From: Theristus sp. LFF4_11
Lineage: Eukaryota; Nematoda; Chromadorea; Monhysterida; Xyalidae
Reading direction: 5' to 3'
Assembly: GCA_030248135.1 (NCBI GenBank)
Contig: JASANC010002977.1
Span: 1 to 64,000, forward strand
Length of the DNA stretch: 64,000 bases
The translations under genes were made by a program, and so were the position numbers. Below, piece after piece: positions 11,101 to 20,931 of the stretch. The notes beneath the pieces are model-generated. The model made no database searches, was not told the DNA's origin, and worked only from the letters and a program-made list of their open reading frames with translations. Within the stretch, counting starts at the first letter, position 1. Every line of letters begins with the position of its first letter.

Positions 11101-14100
11101 TGCGATGCGCAATAAGATGCACGATAAAATGTGACGCTTAGCTTTAGCACACAACGAATGATGAAATGCAAATGTTAGCGTTAGACCGTCCAGTCAGTCG
11201 ATTCATCCATAACACACAGTAATGCTGCACGGTTTTTACAACACACAAACGCACAGGCACATCTACGATTGTACAGCAGCACGCTGTGTGATCGCACGTG
11301 CCTGTGTGTTTGTTTCTGACTGGTACAACATTACTGTCGAGTGCAGTGACTCGTCTGGCGGCTAAAACTTCAGAACAAACAAACAAACAATGACGTCTCC
11401 ATCTTGGAAGCAGGCTGAACAAAAAAAACGACAGTACCCAGTTGATCGCAACGAAACCAATCATCCAATCCAGCACAACCAAGATCACGATTTCCAGCTA
11501 ATCCACCAAACAAGCGTTTTTTAAGGGCGCATTCATGTTGCAGTATTTAGTGACCACACAGCTGCGCGGTCACTAAATACAGCAACATGAATGCGCCTTG
11601 CGCGGCTCACACAACAGCGCAATAATCGCACTGACAGCGTATGATGCGCATTATAGCAGGACTCGGCCATTCTGAGCGACTTGTTCGCCGTCTCCACAGT
11701 GCCGCTGTCGTGTTCGTGCAACGGCGCCGCTGTGTTACTGAGCACCGCGTAGCGCGTCGCGTTGATCAGATCGGTGTTCAGGGCGCCCGGTGCGTGCGAC
11801 CACGACAGATCGAAACCGGCTGACCACAGCTGATGATGATAGTTGGTGGTCATTCATGAATGGGCGAGGCGCATGCTAATCAAACAACATACTGTCGAAC
11901 TCGAAATTATAGGGAATCAGCTGATTGGTTGGTTGGTGGTCACGTACGTGCATGCACGCTTTCTGTGCAGGCGTACTTCGCGCCCACAACAACGCAACAA
12001 CAAAGCACGCATCACCTGTGCGCCAACCAATCAGCTGATTCCCTATAATTGAGAGTTCGACTGTATATGCCTAATGCCTTGCACAACTACAAACATACAC
12101 AGTGAACTGATTGGTGGCATGGAGACCATGCAAACTGTGCACACGCCTGGACTCCGCCTCCTTCACAGACTGCATGCACGCATAACCAACCAACCAATCA
12201 GCTGATGTTGTTGAAATCGACTGTAGCACACTGCCAGCTGAGCTTCAGCACCGTACCAGTGTGAATTGGTCTACGGGACCAATTGTACTTCATTACACCT
12301 CACCTGACGCCAGACGCTCTCATGCGATCGATCCAGATCCGACTGGTCGATCCGTATGTACTCAGCATACATCTGGAAAATAGGCGACACAGAAAAAATG
12401 AAGAAAATTCGAACTGAACTTTACCGGGCGTTGACAGAGCAAAATTAACGAGTTTTACCTTCAAAACGCGCTCTTCCATGGATTTCTGCGTCTGCTGCGC
12501 CATAGACGCCTGATTCGTTTCAGAGTAATCAATTACCGACAGGAAGTTGAAGGTGTCTGAGCTGAAAAGTTTTCTGTTTTCTTTCATTGTACCAAAAGTT
12601 TATAGTGTCGTCGACATGCGCTTATGAGATCAGCTGAAAGTCTTCTCGCTAATGCCGGTTAGTGTGCTGGCTTGGCTGACACCATAAATGTCAATGTGAT
12701 TGTTAAAAAGATCAGGTGACACTCGTAAAAAAGATGCTCAAAACGTGAACCACAACGATACTAAAATATGGGACCATGATAGAATAAAAAAGAACAAATA
12801 CAACAAATACAACTAAAATCTAGAACCAAAATTTTTTTATTTGTTCGCGCACCGGTTCCGAAAACCATAAGGTACCAAATCCGGCGGAAAAGGAAAAGAA
12901 CAGAAAAAAACAACCAGAACCAAATAATAACGGCATTCCGCAACAATCCAAAATAGGAAAATCAACCTTTTTGCCTTCACAGTGACCGGAGCAGCGAATT
13001 CCGCATGTACCACTGAGACAACGATCACCTTGGAGTCGCCGCCACCGCTGGCAACGGGAACAGACAAACTGACGACACTAACTGATTTGTTGTTGCCGAT
13101 CCTGGAAGTCAAAGTCAAAATGTAATCTCGTGGTTAGGCCAATTCGTTTGTATTTGCATTGAATCTTCAAACGTAAAGAACAAGAAAAACCTGGAAATCA
13201 ACGTCAATGGGATTCAAATTCAAAATGTAATCTCGTAGTTAGGCCTATTCGTTTGTATTTGCATTGAATATTCAAACACAAAGAACAACAAAAGAAATAT
13301 GCTCGTTCGTACCTCTCCGTCCGGCGACTATTGGTCTTCGCGGTGGTTCGGTGAAAATTCACTTGCATGCTGCTATCCTGTGAGAGAAAGTAAATAAACA
13401 AAAACATTTTAATGATCAAGTGAAGTGTTTATGTGAAGAATACTCTGCACTTTCTTCAACAAGTATTAGCATAGCAGTCTGACGCCACACGCCCACAGGC
13501 ACTGACAAACACACTGGCACACCACACGCAGACTACTTACTGAATGCATGTGTGTTCGTTTGGCCGTGCAACATTGACAGAGAAAATAATGTGCACGGTT
13601 TACCAAACGAGTGAGCACAAATTTAAAAAAAAGTGTAAACATTATTACGCTTTACGTTTAGTAAAACTGAAACACAAAACAAAACGAACCAGCGGATTAT
13701 GAACGATGATTTGCTGCACCAACAGAGCCGGATATTTGCGATGCACGTACACCTTGGAAAGAATCGTCACACACTCGTCCGATTGCTGAAGAAAGTAAGA
13801 GAAACTACTAAAAAATCCAATCCCCAAAATGACAGTAAACAACAGCCAAAAGAATCTTATTTCTTCAAAATTTATTGATCGACAACAATACAAATATTGC
13901 ACATGATGTGTCAGAAAAGTGAGAAACAGAGTTCATCTCACTAACCGCATTATAGCAACGAAGGTGCGTCACAGCGCCTTTGAGGTACTCAACAACATAG
14001 CCGTCTAAAAAATGAGTGCAATTCCCAATTTGCGAAATCATTTCGAAAAACCCTCCACTCAACCCACTCCCCTGAAAAAACACCACCAAACTGAAGCGCC

Positions 14101-14661
14101 AAGCGCATCCCTAACCAGCGTAGTGTTGCAGATCACCAATAGCAGTCGCGATCACCGGGTGAACATCAATAGGCAATGTGAGCGCCTTGCCGCCGCTGAT
14201 TCGCAACTGAAAGCGCAATCGGGAAAGATCGTTGGAGAAATTGCTTTGATGAACCGTTTAAAATAAACTTGAACAAATTTACAAATGAAGGAAAACAAAA
14301 ATATGGTCCGTAAAAACCGTTTTTTGAACCGTTATTACCGAAAAACAGACTCTAACAACAGTAATTCAGCAGCGACCAAAAAGTGCGCGCCACAAAATGC
14401 TGACAAAAATCAGTGGTCTCAAATCGACAGAGGTCCCCGTAATGACCAGTGAGAAAACCGGCGAAAACAGCACCCAACAATGAATGACCTGTTCTCTGGT
14501 ATCACCGAACGAGAGGCCAATATGGCCGTTGCCAACGAACGGCACAAACGCGGCGTCGCCGAAGCGCGCCGGTATCCGTTTCGTGAACTGCAGTCGGGCG
14601 CGGCCGTACGACGGTTGAAATTGAGCAAGTTGCGCGTCGAGGCACGAGGAAGCCATCGCGT
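8117..14661 (-). CDS. KIAA2013: KIAA2013 homologue (DUF2152 family), single-pass membrane protein
   Basis: Thirteen exons join in phase: 14661-14489, 14206-14116, 14004-13946, 13785-13690, 13377-13313, 13101-12967, 12561-12459, 12372-12304, 11829-11636, 10982-10767, 10142-9936, 9089-8965 and 8322-8117 (TGA). They give about 578 residues, against roughly 630 in vertebrate KIAA2013. Landmarks match the family in order: [10 protein letters not shown] near the N-end, [23 protein letters not shown] with [24 protein letters not shown] with a nearby HTIHVHEV, and a C-terminal membrane helix [13 protein letters not shown] just before the end. The first exon, expected to carry the signal-anchor, is not identified; it should lie between 14662 and about 15480, where a 62-codon frame at 15151-15339 is a weak candidate. 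The molecular function of this family is unknown to me. Introns hold several MITEs. Confidence 0.88.
8380..8570. mobile_element. MITE family A copy (GCGACTCAATGCG ends)
   Basis: About 190 bases with imperfect terminal inverted repeats. The left end reads CAACTCAAATGCGCGCATAG and the right end CGCATTCAGTCGCAGAACTT. The interior has GACGCGCGGGAATTCAAAAT and GAAACTAGTTTCCT. It lies just upstream of the last KIAA2013 exon. Confidence 0.75.
9119..9286. mobile_element. MITE family B copy, palindromic, TA-flanked
   Basis: Near-perfect foldback: TA, then CAGTCGAACTCTAAATTATG, then AATCAGCTGATTGG, with the reverse complement at the other end followed by TA. It inserts 30 bases upstream of a KIAA2013 exon acceptor. 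The TA flanks suggest a Tc1/mariner-type origin. Confidence 0.8.
9488..9905. mobile_element. MITE family A, one end fragment and one fuller copy
   Basis: An end fragment at 9488-9556 (CGCATCGAGTCGCAGAA) and a diverged full-length copy at about 9705-9905 lie between two KIAA2013 exons. The second ends with GCCGCGAGTCGCAGAACC, 31 bases from an exon donor. Confidence 0.6.
10195..10310. repeat. Dispersed repeat containing CATTTCGGCCTGACC
   Basis: A segment with TTTGTATGGTGGTTCTGAGC, CATTTCGGCCTGACC and CAGTGATGTGTCCCTCTCT recurs at 33090-33205 and, inverted, at 52850-52945. It is a short interspersed family of unknown class. Confidence 0.65.
11521..11601. mobile_element. MITE family C copy (TTAA-flanked, GCATTCATG ends)
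   Basis: An 80-base foldback starting TTAAGGGCGCATTCATG and ending CATGAATGCGCCTT, with GTATTTAGTGAC and GTCACTAAATAC inside. TTAA at the border in several copies recalls piggyBac-type target choice. Confidence 0.7.
11891..12064. mobile_element. MITE family B copy, palindromic
   Basis: Starts CTGTCGAACTCGAAATTATA and ends with the complementary TATAATTGAGAGTTCGACTG, flanked by TA on both sides. It sits 60 bases upstream of the KIAA2013 exon at 11829. Confidence 0.8.
12095..12228. mobile_element. Diverged MITE family B copy
   Basis: Contains GTGAACTGATTGGTGG at one end and CCAACCAATCAGCTGATG near the other, followed by TCGACTGTA. It is less symmetrical than the copy just before it. Confidence 0.5.
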
Positions 14662-15598
14662 CTGCGGGCAGTCAGTCAATTTGTGAATCAAAATAAACCA
14701 AAAAAACAATCAATGTCAATCCGTCAATCAACCAATCAGTCGGTAAATCAAACAATCCATGAATCACACAATTGTATTGGTCAATCAATCGCACCGCGCG
14801 AGGCTGTGAATGCTCATTTTGAAAGAAGAACGCTTCAGTCCACAGCGTGCATAATCCAACTGGTGATTTTAAAGGGAGGTTTTCAAAAGAGAACTGTCAA
14901 TAAAATTGTGACCAACACAAAAATTGTAAAATTCTTGCTCTCACCAACCGACGATGAGCGTTTCATATCTCGATCGGCCAAAACCGAACCACGAGCGAAA
15001 ATACAAGAGCACCATTATGGCAACTAAGGTGCCGAATACCAACTTTCGATTGCTGGAACACCAAAAGAAATTCATTTCCATTTGAATTCACAGTTTTAAG
15101 AATACCTCGAAAAACCGGTTAACATTTGTGATTAGAAACATGAAAAAGTTTTAAGTGTCACTCATGTCAGCTTCGACTGAAAACTTTTGAAAAAAAAACG
15201 AAAAAACCACCCACGAAAAATATGAATTCATGCATTGTCGGAAGCGCTTGCGCAGATCGTTTTGTCGATCCAAGTTTGAGAGCATCGTGTAGACCGACGT
15301 CATTGTGGAACTACATCTATTGCTCCGTCTGCTGTCCATCTATGATTGATTGACATTGAAAACAATCAAACAAGAAAATTAGCCCTTCAGTTTTTTTCGA
15401 TAGTTCTCTCTTCTGCTTCTCATCTCTCGTCACCGCGTCGTCGTCGGCGCGTGTGTTGTGTAAGATCAGCTATAATAAATTAAAATTAAAACTTTTTAAT
15501 AACTGAAAAAAAAATCAAAATACCGGAAGAAAATCTGATGGAAAACAAGCGTAAACCCAGAAAGATGAACCGGAGCTCCAGCTGGAGGGTTACCGCAG
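14662..15598. other. Upstream region of the KIAA2013 homologue
   Basis: No complete gene is visible. The missing first KIAA2013 exon should lie here; a minus-strand frame at 15151-15339 (start MDSRRSNRCSS) has GTGGGT-like donors but no clean phase match was found. A run of ATCAATCAACCAATCAGT-type sequence lies at 14705-14795. Confidence 0.5.
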
Positions 15599-17284
15599 CA
15601 GTACCGTGGGCCCAAACAAATTTTCGAAGGGGGGGTATGGTGCCGTGGGGGGGGGGTGCCGACCAAAAAGTGAGGGGGGGGGTCCAACCTATGGTAACGT
15701 GGGACCCCCTAGGGTTAGGGGCTTTGAAAAAAAAATTTTTATTTTATTTTTTTTTCGTTTTTTTTTTAAATTTGGATTTTTTTTTTTCAAACTTAAAAAA
15801 AATTTGAAAAATTTTTCTTCTACTTTGCTCTGAAAATTCGATTTATGGCATAATTTTTTGAAAGTTCAAACCAAATTTTCTTCCCAACTTCTTTGTGTGC
15901 TTAGGTACATGTCATTATTTGGTCATTTTGACCGACGTACTCCATGTTTTTCGATTTGGATGACTTCTAGAGTCAATTTTTAGCGTTGAAATGACTTAAC
16001 TGAATTGAAATATCGTTTCAGAAATCGTTTTCTTGCAACTTAGAACATGTTTTTTCAGTCGGTGGTAGGCCATGAGATGAACATGATATTTTGTTGATTG
16101 GCGTATGTTATAGGTCTACAATGGAGTTGTGCGATATATTGTTAAACAATTGGAGCGGAGATGTTGGTTAATACCACATCACACGACCGTTTTTCAGATA
16201 CCCGATAACATGGTTACATGTTAAAACTTGCGTGCTGAGCTAAACTAACGTGTTAAACTTGCGTCTGTCAGTTGCCCGCAACGTGATCGCGAAATCATGG
16301 TACGTGTTTTCGATACGATGATTTGAAGAGTGGGCTCTCGCCATGTGGCAGATAGCATAGCTGGTTGAACCTGAAAGTAAGTGTCTGGGGGGGGGGGGGG
16401 GCGACCGGGTCGACAGGGGTTGCCGACTTAGCTACAGCAAACAGGAATTTTTGAACACAGTCAAATTTTGGTAATTTTCTAAAGAGGAACAACTAAGAAC
16501 GGTTCAATATTCAAGTACACGTCGAAAATTGTCCTGTTTTACTGTTGAAAATGCAACTTTCCCTCTATGAAATGGACATAATTTCAATAAAACACGATTT
16601 TCGCTCTTATAGTTTTCCGGATCGTTCTGAAAATAGTCTAGATGAACTCAGCTCGACGAGACGCTTCGAACAAACCTAACTTGTAAAAAAAAATTAAAAA
16701 AAAATTTTTTTTTTAATTTAAAAAAAAATCCGGATTTTTTTCCCCCCTAACCCTAGGACCCCCCAGGGGGGTCCCATGGGACCATGGGTGCATTTTTTCA
16801 AAATTTTCTGTGGGGGGGTCCACGCGTCCACCCCCCACCCCCCCATGATAATTTTTCGCTTAAATTTTGAAGGAAAAACGCTAAATTTTGCTGCAAAATC
16901 TTTGAAATTACAATGAAGATGGTCCAGTACCGTGGGCCCAAAAAAAATTTCGAGGGGGGGGGTATGGTACCGTGGGGGGGGCGTGCCGACCAAAAACTGA
17001 GGGGGGGGGGGGGTCCAACCTATGGTAACGTGGGACCCCCCCCCCAGGGGGGTCCCATGGGGGGGGGGGTGCATTTTTTCAAAATTTTCTGTGGGGGGGG
17101 TCCACCCCCCCCCACCCCCCCCCATGATAATTTTTCGCTTGAATTTTGAAGGAAAAACGCTAAATTTTGCTGCAAAATCGTTGAAATTACAATGAAGATG
17201 GTCAAGTTATCATATATTCAGCTTATATTATGGACTTTATAGACAAAAAATCATGATTTTCGAAAAAAATTTTAGGGTGTGCAG

Positions 17285-18130
17285 AAAATTTTGGGGGGGG
17301 GGTGTCCGCCAGACAAAATTTCATGGGGGGGGGTGGGGGGGGTGTCGGCCAAATTTTCGAGGGGGGGGGGGGGGGTACGATGGGGGGGGGGTGCCCGGTT
17401 TTAGGGGGGGGGGGGGTGGCACGGTGCCCCCCCCCCCCCCCACCCGACGGTCTCGGGTGCTCTGGGGGGGGTGTTGCGCCCCGCCCCCCCCCCCCCGCCC
17501 ACGGTACTGAGATGGTCAAGTTATCATATATTCAGCTTATATTATGGACTTTAGAGACAAAAAATCATGATTTTCTCAAAAAATTTTAGGGTGTACGGAA
17601 ATTTTTTGGGGGGGGGGTGTCCGCCAGACCAAAGTTCATGGGGGGGGGGGGGGGGGGGTGTCGGCCAAATTTTCGAGGGGGGGGGGGTCCGATGGGGGGG
17701 GGGGGGTGCCCGGTTTTAGGGGGGGGTGGCACGGTGCCCCCCCCCCCCCCCCCCACCCGACGGTCTCTGGTGCTCTGACCCCCCCCCCCCCCCCCCCCCT
17801 CGCCCACGGTACTGTCGCAGTACCGAAGACGAGGGGGTGGGGGGAGGGGTCACGCGACACCCACCCCCCAAAACCTGACACTGGACCACCCACACCCCCC
17901 TCGAAATGTGCCAGACACCCCCCCCCCCCCCCCCCTAGATGGACCTAAGTAACAGTGACCAGTACCGTGGGCGGGGGGGGGGGGGGGGGGGGTACACCCC
18001 CCCCCAGAGCACCAGAGACCGTCGGGTGGGGGGTGGGTGGGGGGCACCGTGCCCCCCCCCCCTAAAACCGGGCACCCCCCCCCCATCGGACCCCCCCCCC
18101 TCGAAAATTTGGCCGACACCCCCCCACACC
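17285..18130. repeat. Dense G-run and C-run cluster
   Basis: Dozens of homopolymer runs of 7 to 18 G or C alternate with short spacers such as TGTCGGCCAAATTTTCGA and ACCCGACGGTCTC. Similar but shorter clusters lie at 15628-15700, 16390, 16950-17130 and 21020-21215. Long open frames here encode only Gly/Pro repeats and are not genes. Run lengths are likely to be uncertain in the assembly. Confidence 0.85.
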
Positions 18131-18250
18131 CCCCATGAAATTTTGTCTGGCGGAGACCCCGTCCCCCCCCAAAATTTTCTGCACACCCTAAATTTTTTTC
18201 GAAAATCATGATTTTTTGTCTATAAAGTCTATAATATAAGCTGAATATAT

Positions 18251-18410
18251 AGAAAGATATTTGAGTTGTTACGTAGTTTATTTGGGTTTGTTTATTAGGA
18301 TGACTCGACAACGACAATAATAGAAACAGACCGAACCCTGATCACAGATTATCACAGCTTATATAGCCAATATAATTACATGTAATTTCACCATTATCGT
18401 TATTCCCAAC
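18251..18410 (-). repeat. 3' LTR of the gag-only element
   Basis: Matches the right-hand LTR at all but a few positions (ATTTGAGTTG here, ATTTGGGTTG there). It is preceded, in element orientation, by the purine-rich tract GGGGAGAA at 18411-18418. Confidence 0.88.
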
Positions 18411-18613
18411 TTCTCCCCAACAATTGAAAATGATTTATCACATATTTGATTGAAATTGTTGATAGATTGTTTTGTTGATTGATTGGAAGATTTGTTGATT
18501 TGATTTGACTGTTTTTTGATTGAGATTTGTTGATTTGATTTTTTGGTTGAAGATTTCCTTGTGTTTTCATTTCGTTTCGTCTCAACCGGTTCGTTTCATC
18601 ACGCGCATCATTT

Positions 18614-20716
18614 CTATTCGTCGACGCCTTCTTCATCGCGCGGGCTGTGGTCGTAGTCGTCCTCCTCAGTTTTGCCGACGTCGTTTGTCGCTGTTCGAGG
18701 ATACTTGTCCGGTTTGTTTCGTCCGTAGACTCTCGCAATCAACTGCTTTTCTGCGTCCGACATTCTAAACTGCGGATGCCAATTTCGGAATCTTGCGAAT
18801 TTTGGTGAATAGTTTTGCTGTTGATGATTTTGCTGTCGCGTGTCGTGTCGAATGCGGGAACATCGACCGATGTATTGCGTGGTTTGCTGTTGCTGATTAT
18901 TGATTTGTGGAGTGATTTGATTGTTGGCGAACTGGTAGTTCTCAATCTGATTGTAATGTTGCTGATTATGACCAAACTGGTCGCTGAATTGCGGTTTGTA
19001 GTTGAAGTTTGTTTCGTGGTTTTCACGGCTCGTGTTTTGGTAATTCGGCTTGCTGCCGTTGTCTTTGTTTTTCTGCCGATCGTCGTCACGGCTGTTCTTT
19101 TTCTTTTTGAAGTTTTCGCAGTCTTCGATTCCCTGGATTTTATCCACAATTCCTCGGAAATTGAGACCCTTGAACTTCTGGTCCTCTGCTTTGCTCGACA
19201 ACAACGGATCAAGCAATCCTTGCACAAACTTGTTGATCAACGTCGTTTCGACAAACGGTATATAGTTGCCATCCGAACCGCGATAGTTATGCCCAGTGGC
19301 AAGAAGCAAGTTCTCCAGACGTAGTCCGAAGGCGCGCACAGATTCTCCTTCCTGTCGCGTTGCTGTATCGAGTTCGTAGACGGATGTAATTGCCTCATTT
19401 CTTGGTCCGTAAATGGACTCAAGGTACTTGATGGACTCCTCCGAATTTTCACGCACTCCTTGTGGCTGTTGATCGAAAGCAAACAATGCGTCGTCGGACA
19501 GACACATACGAATGTGCTCGACCGCGATTTTTGGCGGTGGGTCCCATAGCTCCAGTCTGGTCTGCAGACTGCTGAGCCAGGTTCGAAACTTGTGATTCTT
19601 GGCAGGATCGAACTTTTGCCATTTTTCGGACAACAACATCATGTATGCTTTGTCATTGTCGGTCGTACCGTTGGTGACATTCTTGTTACAGCAGTTGTCA
19701 TGATCAGCAGTCACCTTCTGCTGATTCTGCAGTTCGAGCATCTGACTGAACATGGTCATCATGAAGTCATTTAGCTTTTGCAGTTGTTCGTACTGTTTCT
19801 GCATCTGCTGTTGTTGTTGCATGACCAATTGAATCAGCTGCTGTGAGACTCCCGTCTCCGTTTTCACTTTACCGTGCCTGGGACTTAACCCACTGGCCTC
19901 GTCATTTGCCTTGGGAATTAACCCAGTAGGCTCTCCAATCAGATTTTTGGTCCTGGGAATCAACCCAGTGGACTCATTTGCCTTGGGAATGAACCCAGTA
20001 GGCTCATCAATCAGCTCTTTGGTCCTGGGAATCAACCCAGTGGACTCATATCTTGCCTTGGGAATTAACCCAGTAGGCACATGCTCATCGCTACGAATAT
20101 GCGCAAGTTTTTGACCCAACTGAAACGTAGTGATTGAATCAGTGTCACTTACGTCTGAAGCATCGTGTGGCACGCTTGGGTCGCACTTATCAGACGCATC
20201 GTGTGGCCTTTGAGTCTGTGCGCGCTGTGGCATTTGTGTCGAGCTGAGCATGCTGATCGCCGTTGGCACTGTCGTATCACTGCGGTGCGAGACGCTCGAT
20301 TGTGCCTGTGTCATACTGTTCAAATCAGCATTTTCAGGATCATGCATTTGTCCCCAAGTCAGAAACTGTTTATACTTGAAGACTTCGCTCACAAATCCTC
20401 TGGCCCTATCAGCCAACTCGTCAATGGGTGTAACCAAAGAAGGTGCAATGTTTCGCTTGACTTTGTACTGCAAGGTTCGACTTAGCTTCTTTTTCTCCTG
20501 CAGCGTCCTGCAAATGCGGTTGAGTCCTGTCCGATCCTGCTGGTCCTCATAGCGGTCAATGAGGTAATCCAGGTCTCTGCGGGTCATGTGTACCGTATCG
20601 GCGTCGGACGTGTTCAGCGAGTCAGGGCTGGGATCACGGCTGACGACTGAACTCTCGCTGTCAAAGTGTCGCGACATGATGCTGATCGTGCTGTTGTGCG
20701 GATTGCACTGTTGCAC
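18614..20716 (-). CDS. Retrotransposon Gag polyprotein, 700 residues
   Basis: A single uninterrupted frame starts at 20716 and ends at 18614. The N-terminal third is Ser/Thr-rich. Residues of about 205-285 hold six copies of a short repeat of the form (P/S)TG(L/F)IP(K/R). A Gln-rich coiled-coil-like segment follows (MQQQQQMQKQYEQLQKL). A retrotransposon capsid-like region begins at WQKFDPAKNHKFRTWLSSLQ and continues through YLESIYGPRNEA to about residue 560. The C-terminal part is Asn/Gln-rich and basic. No CCHC zinc knuckle, protease or polymerase motif is present, so mobility would need proteins from another element. The Gag may make particles and package the RNA, as inferred from its retention as one intact frame. 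Confidence 0.85.
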   Translation of the reverse strand: MQQCNPHNSTISIMSRHFDSESSVVSRDPSPDSLNTSDADTVHMTRRDLDYLIDRYEDQQDRTGLNRICRTLQEKKKLSRTLQYKVKRNIAPSLVTPIDELADRARGFVSEVFKYKQFLTWGQMHDPENADLNSMTQAQSSVSHRSDTTVPTAISMLSSTQMPQRAQTQRPHDASDKCDPSVPHDASDVSDTDSITTFQLGQKLAHIRSDEHVPTGLIPKARYESTGLIPRTKELIDEPTGFIPKANESTGLIPRTKNLIGEPTGLIPKANDEASGLSPRHGKVKTETGVSQQLIQLVMQQQQQMQKQYEQLQKLNDFMMTMFSQMLELQNQQKVTADHDNCCNKNVTNGTTDNDKAYMMLLSEKWQKFDPAKNHKFRTWLSSLQTRLELWDPPPKIAVEHIRMCLSDDALFAFDQQPQGVRENSEESIKYLESIYGPRNEAITSVYELDTATRQEGESVRAFGLRLENLLLATGHNYRGSDGNYIPFVETTLINKFVQGLLDPLLSSKAEDQKFKGLNFRGIVDKIQGIEDCENFKKKKNSRDDDRQKNKDNGSKPNYQNTSRENHETNFNYKPQFSDQFGHNQQHYNQIENYQFANNQITPQINNQQQQTTQYIGRCSRIRHDTRQQNHQQQNYSPKFARFRNWHPQFRMSDAEKQLIARVYGRNKPDKYPRTATNDVGKTEEDDYDHSPRDEEGVDE

Positions 20717-20753
20717 ACTGTGGTTTTCCTCCGTTATAGATGATGACTGTACG

Positions 20754-20771
20754 AGCCAAACGTTGGGTGCC
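20754..20771 (-). promoter_or_regulatory. Putative tRNA-Lys primer-binding site
   Basis: The minus strand directly after the 5' LTR reads GGCACCCAACGTTTGGCT. It resembles the tRNA-Lys(1,2) type binding site TGGCGCCCAACGTGGGGC, with three or four mismatches. Confidence 0.6.
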
Positions 20772-20931
20772 AGAAAGATATTTGGGTTGTTACGTAGTTT
20801 ATTTGGGTTTGTTTATTAGGATGACTCGACAACGACAATAATAGAAACAGACCGAACCCTGATCACAGATTATCACAGCTTATATAGCCAATATAATTAC
20901 ATGTAATTTCACCATTATCGTTATTCCCAAC
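20772..20931 (-). repeat. 5' LTR of the gag-only element
   Basis: Contains a TATA-like TATATAAG and two AATAAA signals in element orientation, consistent with a compact promoter and polyadenylation unit. Ends in CTTTCT next to the primer-binding site. Confidence 0.88.

Larger units (their letters stand above)
18251..20931 (-). mobile_element. Non-autonomous gag-only LTR retrotransposon
   Basis: Two near-identical 160-base direct repeats (18251-18410 and 20772-20931) flank a single large frame on the minus strand. A TATAT duplication sits outside both ends (18246-18250 and 20932-20936). In the element's own orientation the 5' LTR is the right-hand copy. It carries TATATAAG and AATAAA. Directly after it lies GGCACCCAACGTTTGGC, close to a tRNA-Lys primer-binding site, and GGGGAGAA precedes the 3' LTR. 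Only about 200 bases separate the gag stop from the 3' LTR, so protease, reverse transcriptase and integrase are absent. It is nested in the foldback element. Confidence 0.88.

Noticed and set aside
15538..18317. Many Gly/Pro-rich frames over the G-run region
   Set aside because: Homopolymer runs of G and C are open in every frame; no start context, splice sites or domain.
18614..20716. Complete autonomous retrotransposon or endogenous retrovirus
   Set aside because: No protease, reverse transcriptase, integrase or envelope between the LTRs; only about 200 bases separate the gag stop from the 3' LTR.
20165..20819. Plus-strand frames over the gag gene
   Set aside because: Antisense shadows of the 700-codon gag frame.
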